A stretch of DNA of 44,538 nucleotides from Bacteroidales bacterium (lineage in GTDB: Bacteria > Bacteroidota > Bacteroidia > Bacteroidales > Marinilabiliaceae). Numbering within the stretch: position 1 is the first letter of the stretch; each line of letters begins with the position of its first letter. The notes under the pieces were generated by a model. That model had not been told where the DNA came from. It did no database searches and saw nothing but the letters and a program-made list of their open reading frames with translations. This document shows, one piece after another, positions 1 through 8,309 of this stretch. The stretch covers positions 1 through 44,538 of the forward strand of contig CAAFWU010000055.1 of the NCBI GenBank assembly GCA_900766825.1, written 5' to 3'. Made by a program: the position numbers and the translations under genes.

Positions 1-56
1 TCGTCCTCCATAAGGTATTTGAACGAGGTGTCGAATATGGGATTTAGAACTTGCAT
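1..56 (-). CDS. Rpn / PD-(D/E)XK nuclease family transposase-like protein, N-terminal stub cut by the window edge
   Basis: Read on the minus strand from the ATG at 56-54, the 18 complete codons give MQVLNPIFDTSFKYLMED. This opening (LNPxxDxxFKYLMED) is typical of Bacteroidetes Rpn / PD-(D/E)XK nuclease family transposase proteins, which are recombination-promoting nucleases and often multicopy. Only the first residues are visible, so the catalytic motif cannot be checked and integrity is unknown. A near-consensus promoter lies just upstream (76-106), giving a very short leader. The family call rests on this N-terminal signature alone. Confidence 0.65.
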   Translation of the reverse strand, partial: MQVLNPIFDTSFKYLMED

Positions 57-75
57 GGCGGATATCTATTTTATA

Positions 76-106
76 CAAATATAGCTTTTTATGGAAATAT
101 TGCAAC
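76..106 (-). promoter_or_regulatory. Probable promoter of the Rpn-like gene
   Basis: On the minus strand a -7 box TATATTTG (83-76) matches Bacteroidetes TAnnTTTG. GTTG (106-103) sits 19 nt upstream, one mismatch from the -33 consensus TTTG. Transcription would begin only about a dozen bases before the ATG at 56. Confidence 0.4.
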
Positions 107-698
107 AGAAGATGATGTCCGTAGGAATATAATACAGTGGAGAAAATGCACCAAATAAAACTCAATTCATATGAAAACGTGTGCAAAAGCCAGAGAAAAC
201 GAACAGACTGACGAATTGTTAAAATAAATCATTTCTAACTACAAAAATACGACAATTATAGATGGCAAAAGGCAAGAATGAATAGAAATAGAAATGGAGG
301 AGAATGTGGAGGAATGAGAAAATGGAGTGAACTAATGGTCGATTTTTTGCAACACTTTCTTCTTGCATTAGGAGTTGAACTTCTGTTGAATTTTGTAGTG
401 TTAATCTCCAATTTTAAGTTAGTGGTGAATGCAAATATTACAACGTTTGTCTCATCGAGCAGATTGCGACAAAATTAAGTAAAGTTTAAATATGAGAGCT
501 TAAAAACGAACACTTTTTTAACCTTGATGCATAATAGTGCATAAAGGTTTCCTTAGCTTGCGCTATTGTATGCATGTGCAAAAGTGCGCAACGTGATTTT
601 TGTTGACATACTTCCAACGCCCCCAATGTCACAATTTATCGACCAATAGAATGTGTCTCATAGCAATGCAGGGAAGTATTAACAAAAATCAATTACTA
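107..698. other. Intergenic region upstream of the first susC
   Basis: About 590 nt of AT-rich sequence with no convincing gene. A 66-codon open frame at 278-478 lacks recognisable homology and is not called. I searched the plus strand for a TTTG/TAnnTTTG promoter for susC and found none with both boxes; TAACCTTG near 520 is a one-mismatch -7 candidate only. Any regulator-binding site for the susC operon would be expected here but none is recognisable. Confidence 0.5.
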
Positions 699-3600
699 AT
701 GCATTACAAACCACTACGCAGGATGATTGCATGCCTGGCCATGAGCCTTGTTTGCATCATCACGATGGCGCAGAGCATCAGCGTGAGCGGCACCGTAAAA
801 GACAGCATGGGCGAGCCTATACCAGGCGCTGCTGTTCTTGTGGCAGGTACCACACAAGGCACTGTCACCGATTTCGACGGCAACTATACGCTTGGCAATG
901 TGCCATCCAATGCCTCGTTGCGAGTCTCTTTCGTAGGCTATGAGGCTCAAGAGCTTCCTGTCAACGGACAGAAGACCATCAACTTCACTCTCAAGGACGA
1001 GAGTACCGAACTTATGGAGGTTGTGGCCGTGGGCTACGGCACCGTAACCAAACGCGACCTCACAGGTTCCGTGGCCTCGGTCAAAGCCAAAGACATTGCC
1101 GCACTGCCCGTATCCTCGGCTTCTGAGGCCCTCACGGGTAAGATGGCTGGTGTAAACGTTTCATCTACCGAGGGTTCGCCCGATGCCGATGTGAAGATTC
1201 GCGTGCGTGGCGGTGGCTCTCTTTCGCAAGACAACTCCCCCCTCTACATTGTGGACGGCTTCCCTGTGAGCAGCATTAGCGACATTGCTCCCTCCGAAAT
1301 CGAGAGCATCGATGTGCTGAAGGATGCCTCTTCTACAGCCATCTACGGTGCGCGTGGCGCCAACGGCGTTATCATTGTGACCACCAAGAGCGGCATAGAG
1401 GGCAAGACACAGGTCAACCTGAACGCAACATTTGGTGCCAAAAAGGTGACCAAACTGACCAAGGTCCTCAGCCCCTATGAGTATGCTCTCTACCAGTACG
1501 AGATCGAGACTTCATCCTCTAGTTCAGCTTCCTCGAGCTACGGCAAGTGGGAGGATTTGGAGATCTGGAAATCTCGTGAGGGAACTGACTATCAGGACGA
1601 AATTTTTGGTCGCACAGGTAACCAAATTTCCTACAACGCCAGCGTCAGCGGTGGCACCAAGGACATAAAGTACAACCTCTCCTACGCCCACAATCAGGAG
1701 GAGAGCATCATGTTGGGCTCTGGCTACAACAAGGACAACATCAACCTCAAGCTCAGCACCAAACTGAACAAATGGCTCACACTCGACTTCCAAGCCCGCT
1801 TGGCCAACCAGAAGATAAAGGGTCTCTCGGGCGGTGCGGACACCAACGAGAGCAACGCAGCCAACAGTACGGTGGCCAAATCGGTAACCTTCCGACCCAT
1901 AAGCCCCCTCACTGGCAGCTCGGATGATGATGAGGAGAATACATCGAACACCGTCTACAGCCCACTGGATAGGATCAACGACACCTACAAAATGCAGAAC
2001 CGTTTCCGTCAGGACTACAACGCCAGCCTGAACTGGAAACCTTTCGAGGGTTGGACCTTCCGCACCGAGTTTGGTTACAACTGGCGCAAGAACAAGACCG
2101 ATCAGGTGTGGGCCACCAAAGCCACCCAGAACTCCAAGTTTGGCTACAGCGGTCAGCCTCAGGCCTACTTTGAGACCGTGGAGTACAAAAACTGGCGCAA
2201 TGCCAACACCATAACCTACGAGAACAAGAAACTCTTTGGCAAACGCGACCGCATCAATGTTGTTGTGGGTCATGAGGTTAGCAGCACCAGTCAGCTTACT
2301 CGCAGCCACACTTCGGTTCTCTTCCCACAGTCCATGACCATCGACGAGGTTTTGGCCAACACTGGCGCAGGCACAGCACTGCCCAACAGCAGCGACATTG
2401 CCGCCGACGAGACCATGCTCTCCTTCTTCGGTCGTGTGAACTACACCCTCATGGACAAATACCTGATGACCTTTACCGTACGCGCCGACGGCAGCAGCAA
2501 GTTTGCCGATGGCAACCGCTGGGGCGTATTCCCCTCGGGTGCTGTGGCTTGGCGCATATCCGACGAGGCCTTTATGGACAACACCAAAGAGTGGCTCCAG
2601 AACCTCAAGCTACGTGTTAGCTTTGGTGCCGCTGGCAACAACCGCATTTCGTCGGGTCTCACCAGCACGGTCTACTCCATGTCCTCCAACACCAGCAAGG
2701 CTCCTTTCTTTGACGAGGAGCGCGCCTCGATGCTTGAGAAGGGCAGCACACTCTACAACCCCGACCTTAAGTGGGAGACCACACTCACCCGCAACGTGGG
2801 TTTGGACTTCGGCTTCATCAACGGTCGCGTATCGGGTACCTTAGACTTCTACTGGAACACAACCAAGGACCTGCTCATGAAGGCCACCATACCTTCGGGC
2901 TCGGGCTATAGCTATCAGTATCAGAACTTTGGCGAGACATCGAATAAAGGTATCGAGGTGGCTATCAACTATGCCATCATCGACAACGACGACCTCAAAC
3001 TCAACTTCAACTTCAACATTGGCTACAACACCAACAAGATTGAGGAGCTGAACACCGACAACCCATATCAGACCTCGAGTTTCTCGGGCAGCACCATTAC
3101 CTATGGTCAGGGCGACTTCCGCGTGGCCGAGGGTGGCAAACTGGGCGAAGTGTGGGGCTACAAGTCGAACGGCTTCTACACTGTTAGCAACGGCACCACA
3201 GGCGATTTGGTAATGGACGCCAAAGGCTCTTGGACTCTGGTGGACGGCCTAAAGGACAACAGCTCGACCCTCATTGGCGGCGGTGCCTATCCTGGCTCAC
3301 CTAAGTTCGAATGCGACGAGAATGGCGACCCCATCTTCCAAAAGATTGGCAACACCGTGGCACCCGTGACGGGTGGTTTCGGCATCGACCTGCAGTGGAA
3401 GGGCTTTGACTTCAACGCTTTCTTTAACTACTCGCTCGGTGGCGACATCCTCAACGGCACCAAGTTGGCCGCCTCGTTCTACTCCGACTCCCGCAAGGGC
3501 TATAACATTGTGGACGAATACAACAGCAGCAACCGCTATACATGGGTTGACCCACAAAACGGTCTCAATCTGGGTCGCCCCAGCACATCGACCATTGAGC

Positions 3601-3959
3601 TCTACGGCGGCGCCGAGGGCATCATGAATCGCCTCAACGAAATCAACGCTGGTGCCAAGGTCTACAACCCAGTGGCTGCACAGAAAATGGTTGTTACCAG
3701 CGATGCCATCGAGGACGGATCCTTCCTCCGCATCCAGAACGTGACCTTGGGCTACACATTACCTTCCAAGGCAACCAAGAAGTTGCTCATAGAGAAGGTA
3801 CGCTTCTTTGCCACAGGCTACAACCTCTACTGCTTCACAAACTACAGCGGTCCCGACCCCGAAGTGGACACCAACAAAAACCCCATGTGCCCTGGCATAG
3901 ACTACGCTGCCTATCCCAAGAGCCGCACCGTGGTGGGTGGTGTTAACATTACCTTTTAG
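699..3959 (+). CDS. SusC/RagA family TonB-linked outer membrane protein (first pair)
   Basis: A TonB-dependent outer-membrane transporter that imports oligosaccharides, or other large ligands, captured by its SusD partner. From the ATG at 699 it has about 1086 residues. A signal peptide covers residues 1-25 (MHYKPLRRMIACLAMSL..., ending TMAQ). A carboxypeptidase-regulatory-like domain follows at about 28-115 (VSGTVKD, GTVTDFDGNYTL, FVGYEAQE). The SusC-type plug holds LYIVDGFPV and IESIDVLKDASSTAIYGARG, and then comes a long beta-barrel. No STN domain precedes it, so this is not an anti-sigma-regulated type. The open frame extends upstream to a TTG at 600 and has an ATG at 666, but only the 699 start puts the signal peptide at the N-terminus. 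It heads an operon with the susD gene 33 nt downstream. Substrate unknown. Confidence 0.95.
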   Translation: MHYKPLRRMIACLAMSLVCIITMAQSISVSGTVKDSMGEPIPGAAVLVAGTTQGTVTDFDGNYTLGNVPSNASLRVSFVGYEAQELPVNGQKTINFTLKDESTELMEVVAVGYGTVTKRDLTGSVASVKAKDIAALPVSSASEALTGKMAGVNVSSTEGSPDADVKIRVRGGGSLSQDNSPLYIVDGFPVSSISDIAPSEIESIDVLKDASSTAIYGARGANGVIIVTTKSGIEGKTQVNLNATFGAKKVTKLTKVLSPYEYALYQYEIETSSSSSASSSYGKWEDLEIWKSREGTDYQDEIFGRTGNQISYNASVSGGTKDIKYNLSYAHNQEESIMLGSGYNKDNINLKLSTKLNKWLTLDFQARLANQKIKGLSGGADTNESNAANSTVAKSVTFRPISPLTGSSDDDEENTSNTVYSPLDRINDTYKMQNRFRQDYNASLNWKPFEGWTFRTEFGYNWRKNKTDQVWATKATQNSKFGYSGQPQAYFETVEYKNWRNANTITYENKKLFGKRDRINVVVGHEVSSTSQLTRSHTSVLFPQSMTIDEVLANTGAGTALPNSSDIAADETMLSFFGRVNYTLMDKYLMTFTVRADGSSKFADGNRWGVFPSGAVAWRISDEAFMDNTKEWLQNLKLRVSFGAAGNNRISSGLTSTVYSMSSNTSKAPFFDEERASMLEKGSTLYNPDLKWETTLTRNVGLDFGFINGRVSGTLDFYWNTTKDLLMKATIPSGSGYSYQYQNFGETSNKGIEVAINYAIIDNDDLKLNFNFNIGYNTNKIEELNTDNPYQTSSFSGSTITYGQGDFRVAEGGKLGEVWGYKSNGFYTVSNGTTGDLVMDAKGSWTLVDGLKDNSSTLIGGGAYPGSPKFECDENGDPIFQKIGNTVAPVTGGFGIDLQWKGFDFNAFFNYSLGGDILNGTKLAASFYSDSRKGYNIVDEYNSSNRYTWVDPQNGLNLGRPSTSTIELYGGAEGIMNRLNEINAGAKVYNPVAAQKMVVTSDAIEDGSFLRIQNVTLGYTLPSKATKKLLIEKVRFFATGYNLYCFTNYSGPDPEVDTNKNPMCPGIDYAAYPKSRTVVGGVNITF

Positions 3960-3992
3960 TTAACGAGACCTTCTTAATAGACGCAAACTGAT

Positions 3993-5918
3993 ATGAACAA
4001 AAAATATAGTCTGGCAGTTCTGGCCCTTGGTTCGCTGGCGCTTGGCGCCACGGTGAGCTCCTGCGAGGATTTTCTGGACCAGACATCGGAGTCAGAATTG
4101 ACAACCGAGACCGTATTCAACTCGGTCTACTACACAGGTCTGCGCATCAACAAAACCTACGGTTTGTTGGGTCAGGACCAGACATACTCACAGGTGATAC
4201 CCATTGTGGCTGGCTTGAACACCGACATTGAGTTGGTCGACGGCTTGGGTGCCTCCAACTCCACAGCCAACAGCGAGCGCGGCGTTATGAACTACAACGC
4301 CACCCCCCAAATGTGGGAAAAGGGCCTCAAGCGCGTATGGGAAGGCCTCTTTGGCATCATCGAGGACTGCAACCTGAACATCGAGGGCATACGCGCCAGC
4401 TCCCTAACCAACGGTGGCGGCTCGGAACAAACTCAGATGCGCCGCTATTTGGGTGAGACCTTGACACTTAGGGCCATGTGCTATCTGGACCTCATCCGCC
4501 TCTACGGCGATGTGCCCCTCAAACTGGAGTCCTCGAAGTCCGACCTTAGCAACGTATACAACAGCAAGGCCGACCGCGACGTTATTCTGGACTCGCTGCT
4601 GCTAAACCTCGAGGAGGCCATAGAGCTGCTGCCTTGGGCCTACGACGCATCGGACTACACCACCGAGCGCATCACCCGTGGCTACGCTTGCGCCCTCTAT
4701 GCCCAAGTTGCTCTTACCCGTGCTGGCTATGCCATCCGCGAGAGTGCCAAAGCAGGCTACGTGACAGCCACCGAGAACTCTGACCCAACCTATCCCACCC
4801 AGCGCCCCGACGACGCCACCCGCAAGGCCCTCTACGAGAAGGCTCTTGTTAAGCTAACCGCCATCATCAACAGCGGCAAGCACAGCCTCAACCCATCGTT
4901 TGAGGACGAGTGGTATCAGGTGAACCAGCGCACTCTGGATGCTGTGTACAAAGAGAACATCTTCGAAATTCCCATGGGTTTGAGCGTAACGGGCGAATTG
5001 GGCTACACAGTTGGCGTTCGCATCAACGGTGCCTCGACCCAATACGGTCCCAAGGGCAACAGCTCTGGCAAACTGAAGATAACCTGTATGCATCTCTATA
5101 GCTACGACCCCGCCGACACCCGCCGCGACATAACTTGCGCCAATTACGAACTCAAAGAGGAGGACGGCGTTCTGAAAGAGAAAACCATCGACAACAAACC
5201 ATTTGAGATCTACTGCGCCAAGTGGGACATCCGCAAGATGAACGAGGCATGGCGTCAGGCAGCTCTGGCATCCACCGAGAAGGTCATGACGGGCATCAAC
5301 GTCATCCGCATGCGCTACTCGCAGGTTCTGCTGCTCTATGCCGAGACACTCAATGAGTTGGCTGGTCCCGATGCAAGCTACGCTGGCGATGCTGGCATCA
5401 CCGCACGTCAGGCGGTGGCCATGGTTCACACCCGTGCTTTCGACCAAGCCGACAAGAGCTCTGCCGAGGCTTGGGTAGCTGCTTTGCCAAGCGACAAAGA
5501 TGGCTTCTTGGACAAAGGCATTGCTCAAGAGCATGCTTGGGAATTGGCTGGCGAAGGCATCCGCAAGTTCGACCTCATCCGCTGGAACAAACTCGTGAGC
5601 AAGATTCAGGAGTCGAAGGAGATCTTCCAAAACGACATAACCGATGTGGTGCCCGAGACCATCTACTTCAACTACTCAGACGCCGCCAAGACCAAAATTG
5701 ACCTCAAGAGCATACAGTGGTACGCCATACCCGCCAATGCGAGCGAGTACGACGCATCGTTCAAGGGCTTTGGCGCTGGCGACTCCAAGGACTACCTGCA
5801 GTACATTAGCGCAGGCCTCAACACCCCCGTCATGAACCGCTACCTGATGCCCATCTACGAGAGCACCATATCGGACAGCAACGGCACATTGACTAACAGC
5901 TATGGTTGGGGCAACTAA
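3993..5918 (+). CDS. RagB/SusD family nutrient-uptake outer membrane lipoprotein (first pair)
   Basis: Surface lipoprotein that caps the SusC barrel and binds the glycan ligand. It has 641 residues. The N-terminus is a lipoprotein signal with the acylated cysteine at residue 24 (GATVSSC), followed by an acidic stretch (EDF) that fits a surface-export signal. The TPR-like SusD fold is indicated by GETLTLRAMCYLDLIRLYGD with VPL just after it, and by a C-terminal FDLIRWNKL and an asparagine/tyrosine-rich end. It lies directly after susC with no terminator between, and the third gene starts 31 nt after its stop. Somewhat longer than the ~550-residue average, but within the family's range. Ligand cannot be deduced. 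Confidence 0.94.
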   Translation: MNKKYSLAVLALGSLALGATVSSCEDFLDQTSESELTTETVFNSVYYTGLRINKTYGLLGQDQTYSQVIPIVAGLNTDIELVDGLGASNSTANSERGVMNYNATPQMWEKGLKRVWEGLFGIIEDCNLNIEGIRASSLTNGGGSEQTQMRRYLGETLTLRAMCYLDLIRLYGDVPLKLESSKSDLSNVYNSKADRDVILDSLLLNLEEAIELLPWAYDASDYTTERITRGYACALYAQVALTRAGYAIRESAKAGYVTATENSDPTYPTQRPDDATRKALYEKALVKLTAIINSGKHSLNPSFEDEWYQVNQRTLDAVYKENIFEIPMGLSVTGELGYTVGVRINGASTQYGPKGNSSGKLKITCMHLYSYDPADTRRDITCANYELKEEDGVLKEKTIDNKPFEIYCAKWDIRKMNEAWRQAALASTEKVMTGINVIRMRYSQVLLLYAETLNELAGPDASYAGDAGITARQAVAMVHTRAFDQADKSSAEAWVAALPSDKDGFLDKGIAQEHAWELAGEGIRKFDLIRWNKLVSKIQESKEIFQNDITDVVPETIYFNYSDAAKTKIDLKSIQWYAIPANASEYDASFKGFGAGDSKDYLQYISAGLNTPVMNRYLMPIYESTISDSNGTLTNSYGWGN

Positions 5919-5949
5919 ACCATCGCCCTGTTTCTATAAAGGAAAAACA

Positions 5950-7596
5950 ATGAAAAACATACATAAAATAGCAGCCCTGAGCGCCATGACCCTTGCGGCC
6001 TTTGCCGCCACCACCACAGGGTGCATAGATGGCAACGACTGGGACGAAGATGGCAACTATGCCAAGACCTTCAGCCCCATCAAGTTCAGTGCCTCGCAAA
6101 CAGCCGAAGGTGCCACCACCGTTCTCTTCGAGTCCTTCAGCATGCCAGGCAGCGCATTCTATCAGATCGAGTGCAGCACCGACAGTTTCGTTCAAGAGAC
6201 ACCCAACGATAAGGACCTCCACGAGGTTGCCAAGTCGCCCGCCACACTGGATGTGATAACCATAATGGACACCACATACTACGCCCGCGTGCGCGCCTAC
6301 AGCGAGACCACAGGTTTCTCTGCTTGGACCACACTGGAGAAGTATAAGTTCAAGGTCAAGAGTATGCAGATCATGAACGCAGTGGCAGGTGCCGACATCA
6401 CCCCATCGACCATAACCGTTACCTGGCGTAGCGGCAACACCGTGACCCGCATCGAGTACGGTCCCGAGGGAGGTGAGATGCAGAGCGTAGATCTCAGCGC
6501 CGAGGAATTGGAGGCCTGCAGCAAAACCTTCTCCGACTTGGAGAGCATGACCACCTACAACTTTGTTATCTACAACGGCACCGCCGCATGTGGCAAAGCC
6601 ACCGCCACCACATCGAGCAGCGGTCCCGAAGCCGAATACATGGCCAAGTTCGACCCCGAGCAGACCATGGGCGATCAGTTAGCCGCCATTGCTGCACAGG
6701 CCGAGACCGATGGCAAAACAGCCTACAGTGTAACCATGGTAATTCCCGCTGGCGTAGTGGGCATGTGCTGCCCCGAGAGCCCCGACACCGAAAACGACTT
6801 CATCTTGCCCAACGGCATGTCCATAACCTTCTATGGCGAGAGCGGCAACGCAGCCGATGAGCTCTACCTCTGGAAGTCAATTGGCGTGGATGGTTCGCAC
6901 ACCAGCATCAAGTTCAACAACCTGACCCTCACAGGTCCAGGCTACGTAATCAACCAAAAGAATGCTTGCTCGGTGGACAGCGTGATTGTAGAGGATTGCA
7001 ATGTCAAGGTAACTGGCAACACATTCCTCAGAACTCAGAAGGCCGAGGCTACGATAAAGAACATTGTATTGCGCAACACATGGTTCGACACCGTGGGCAA
7101 AGGTTACGGCCTGTTGCACTTTGTATATGTATTGCCCAACAGTGTCTTGGCCGATGGTTGCACATTCTCAAACATCTGCACAACAGGCAAATGCTTCTTT
7201 ATGGTGGACAAGCAGAACGACTCAGACCCTGCTCAGATGATGGAATCGTTCGTCATCACCAACTCTACCTTCTACAACTTCTGCGGCAACGGTCAATACT
7301 TCCTCGACTTCGGCAAAAATGGTATAAATGGTGCCACAACCTACGAGTTGTCGAACTGCATCTTTGGCAAGACGCCCGATGAGGCCACCAACAAGAACAT
7401 TCGCGGTGCCATTAAGGACATTTTGGCCATCAACTGCTACAGCACCACAGATTGCTTCAAGGTGCTAAAGGGTGTAACCGCCCTCGAGGTGGCGTCGGAC
7501 GGTATATTCACCGACCCAGCAAATGGCAACTTCACCCTCAAGACTGGTGTGCTCTCAGAGAATGTTGGCGACCCACGTTGGTTCCCCGCTGAATAA
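5950..7596 (+). CDS. Surface lipoprotein with DUF4957/DUF5123-like pectin-lyase-fold region
   Basis: Third gene of the first SusCD operon, about 548 residues from the ATG at 5950. The frame runs upstream to 5902, but only the 5950 start gives a clean lipoprotein signal, with a lipobox cysteine at residue 25 (TTTGC). Residues ~40-215 look like fibronectin type III-like modules (TTYYARVRAYSETTGFSAWT; TYNFVIYNG). The C-terminal half is a parallel beta-helix-like region (SIKFNNLTLTGPGYVINQ; IKNIVLRNTWFDTVG; FVITNSTFYNF; YELSNCIFG) ending in GDPRW, the usual close of DUF5123 proteins. Such proteins follow susCD in pectin-type PULs and probably bind glycan at the cell surface; no catalytic residues are claimed. 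Family assignment is from pattern recognition. Confidence 0.78.
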   Translation: MKNIHKIAALSAMTLAAFAATTTGCIDGNDWDEDGNYAKTFSPIKFSASQTAEGATTVLFESFSMPGSAFYQIECSTDSFVQETPNDKDLHEVAKSPATLDVITIMDTTYYARVRAYSETTGFSAWTTLEKYKFKVKSMQIMNAVAGADITPSTITVTWRSGNTVTRIEYGPEGGEMQSVDLSAEELEACSKTFSDLESMTTYNFVIYNGTAACGKATATTSSSGPEAEYMAKFDPEQTMGDQLAAIAAQAETDGKTAYSVTMVIPAGVVGMCCPESPDTENDFILPNGMSITFYGESGNAADELYLWKSIGVDGSHTSIKFNNLTLTGPGYVINQKNACSVDSVIVEDCNVKVTGNTFLRTQKAEATIKNIVLRNTWFDTVGKGYGLLHFVYVLPNSVLADGCTFSNICTTGKCFFMVDKQNDSDPAQMMESFVITNSTFYNFCGNGQYFLDFGKNGINGATTYELSNCIFGKTPDEATNKNIRGAIKDILAINCYSTTDCFKVLKGVTALEVASDGIFTDPANGNFTLKTGVLSENVGDPRWFPAE

Positions 7597-7652
7597 AAGC
7601 AGAACACAACAGAATAAAGAAAAACCCAGTCAATTAGCGTAGGATTGGTTTT

Positions 7653-7694
7653 CCCCTTGCAACCACAGCAATGTGGAAGCAGGGGGATTTTTCT
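7653..7694 (+). terminator. Terminator of the first susCD operon
   Basis: Stem CCCCTTGC / GCAGGGGG continues, after a small AA/AA internal loop, as CCACA / TGTGG with a GCAA loop, then ATTTTT. It lies 57 nt after the lipoprotein stop codon. Confidence 0.8.
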
Positions 7695-7766
7695 GTTTTA
7701 TCGGGTTTAGAAAGGGAAGTGCAGCAACAGCGAGGATATTACTTATTATTAATCACTTACACAATT

Positions 7767-7810
7767 CGGTGTGGATTTTTGTGGTAAAACGGTGTGGATT
7801 TTTGCGGTAA
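7767..7810. repeat. Short tandem direct repeat (2 x 21 bp, 23-bp period)
   Basis: Two copies of CGGTGTGGATTTTTGTGGTAA (7767-7787) and the same with one T-to-C change (7790-7810). They sit between the susC operon terminator and the tRNA-Cys terminator. No function is evident. Confidence 0.8.
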
Positions 7811-7839
7811 CTTACCCAAACAAGATATACATATACAAA

Positions 7840-7877
7840 CAAAAAAAGACACCTCAGAAAATCTGAGATGTCTTTTT
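7840..7877 (-). terminator. Terminator of tRNA-Cys
   Basis: On the minus strand, GACATCTCAGA / TCTGAGGTGTC (one G-T pair) closes a 3-4 nt loop and is followed by seven Ts. It begins about a dozen bases past the tRNA 3' end. Confidence 0.85.
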
Positions 7878-7887
7878 GTAGAGTTGA

Positions 7888-7958
7888 GGTCGGTGGCGGA
7901 TTCGAACCGCCGTAGACGGTTTTGCAGACCGTAGACTAAGCCACTCATCCAACCGACC
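7888..7958 (-). tRNA. tRNA-Cys (anticodon GCA)
   Basis: A 71-nt minus-strand cloverleaf. The acceptor stem GGTCGGT / ACCGACC is perfect. The anticodon arm is ACGGT-CTGCAAA-ACCGT, giving anticodon GCA. The T arm is GGCGG-TTCGAAT-CCGCC. The variable loop is 4 nt (CTAC). CCA is not encoded. A full promoter lies at 8012-8042 and a terminator follows, so it is an independent single-gene unit sitting between two convergent susCD operons. Confidence 0.96.
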
Positions 7959-8011
7959 AGTTAACTCATTCGTTTCACTCTCGAGCAGTCTTCACTTCCC
8001 GATTGCGAGAG

Positions 8012-8042
8012 CAAAATTAATGCTTTTTATGCAAAGTGCAAA
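8012..8042 (-). promoter_or_regulatory. Promoter of tRNA-Cys (Bacteroidetes type)
   Basis: Minus strand: TTTG (8042-8039), 19-nt spacer, TAATTTTG (8019-8012), a full match to TTTG-N19-21-TAnnTTTG. Start of transcription would be near 8005, about 47 nt before the mature tRNA 5' end. Confidence 0.75.
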
Positions 8043-8153
8043 CATTTGGGGTGGTTTTTAATCAAAAATTTATGGCGTTTGAAGAGGAAACAATGATATT
8101 GGTCTTTTAATGAACCATATTTATTTAGTTCTCAGAGAATTGAACTAAGATAA

Positions 8154-8195
8154 GAAAAAAAATGCCCTCGCACTCCAATGGTGGGGCACGAGGGC
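8154..8195 (-). terminator. Terminator of the second susCD operon
   Basis: Minus strand: GCCCTCG...CGAGGGC stem (8195-8164) followed by an eight-base T run interrupted by one A. It lies about 115 nt beyond the susD stop codon. Confidence 0.8.
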
Positions 8196-8309
8196 GGGGT
8201 TTATCTATTTAGTGCGGTATACGATTGACAATGAGGGGCGGCCGATTGGCTCACCTTTGTAAATCCGTTTTTCTTGGGGCACAGGACCCAAACTGTGGAA
8301 GCTATTGGC

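Noticed and set aside
278..478. 66-codon open frame upstream of susC
   Set aside because: No recognisable family, low-complexity start, no promoter or neighbour support; likely chance.
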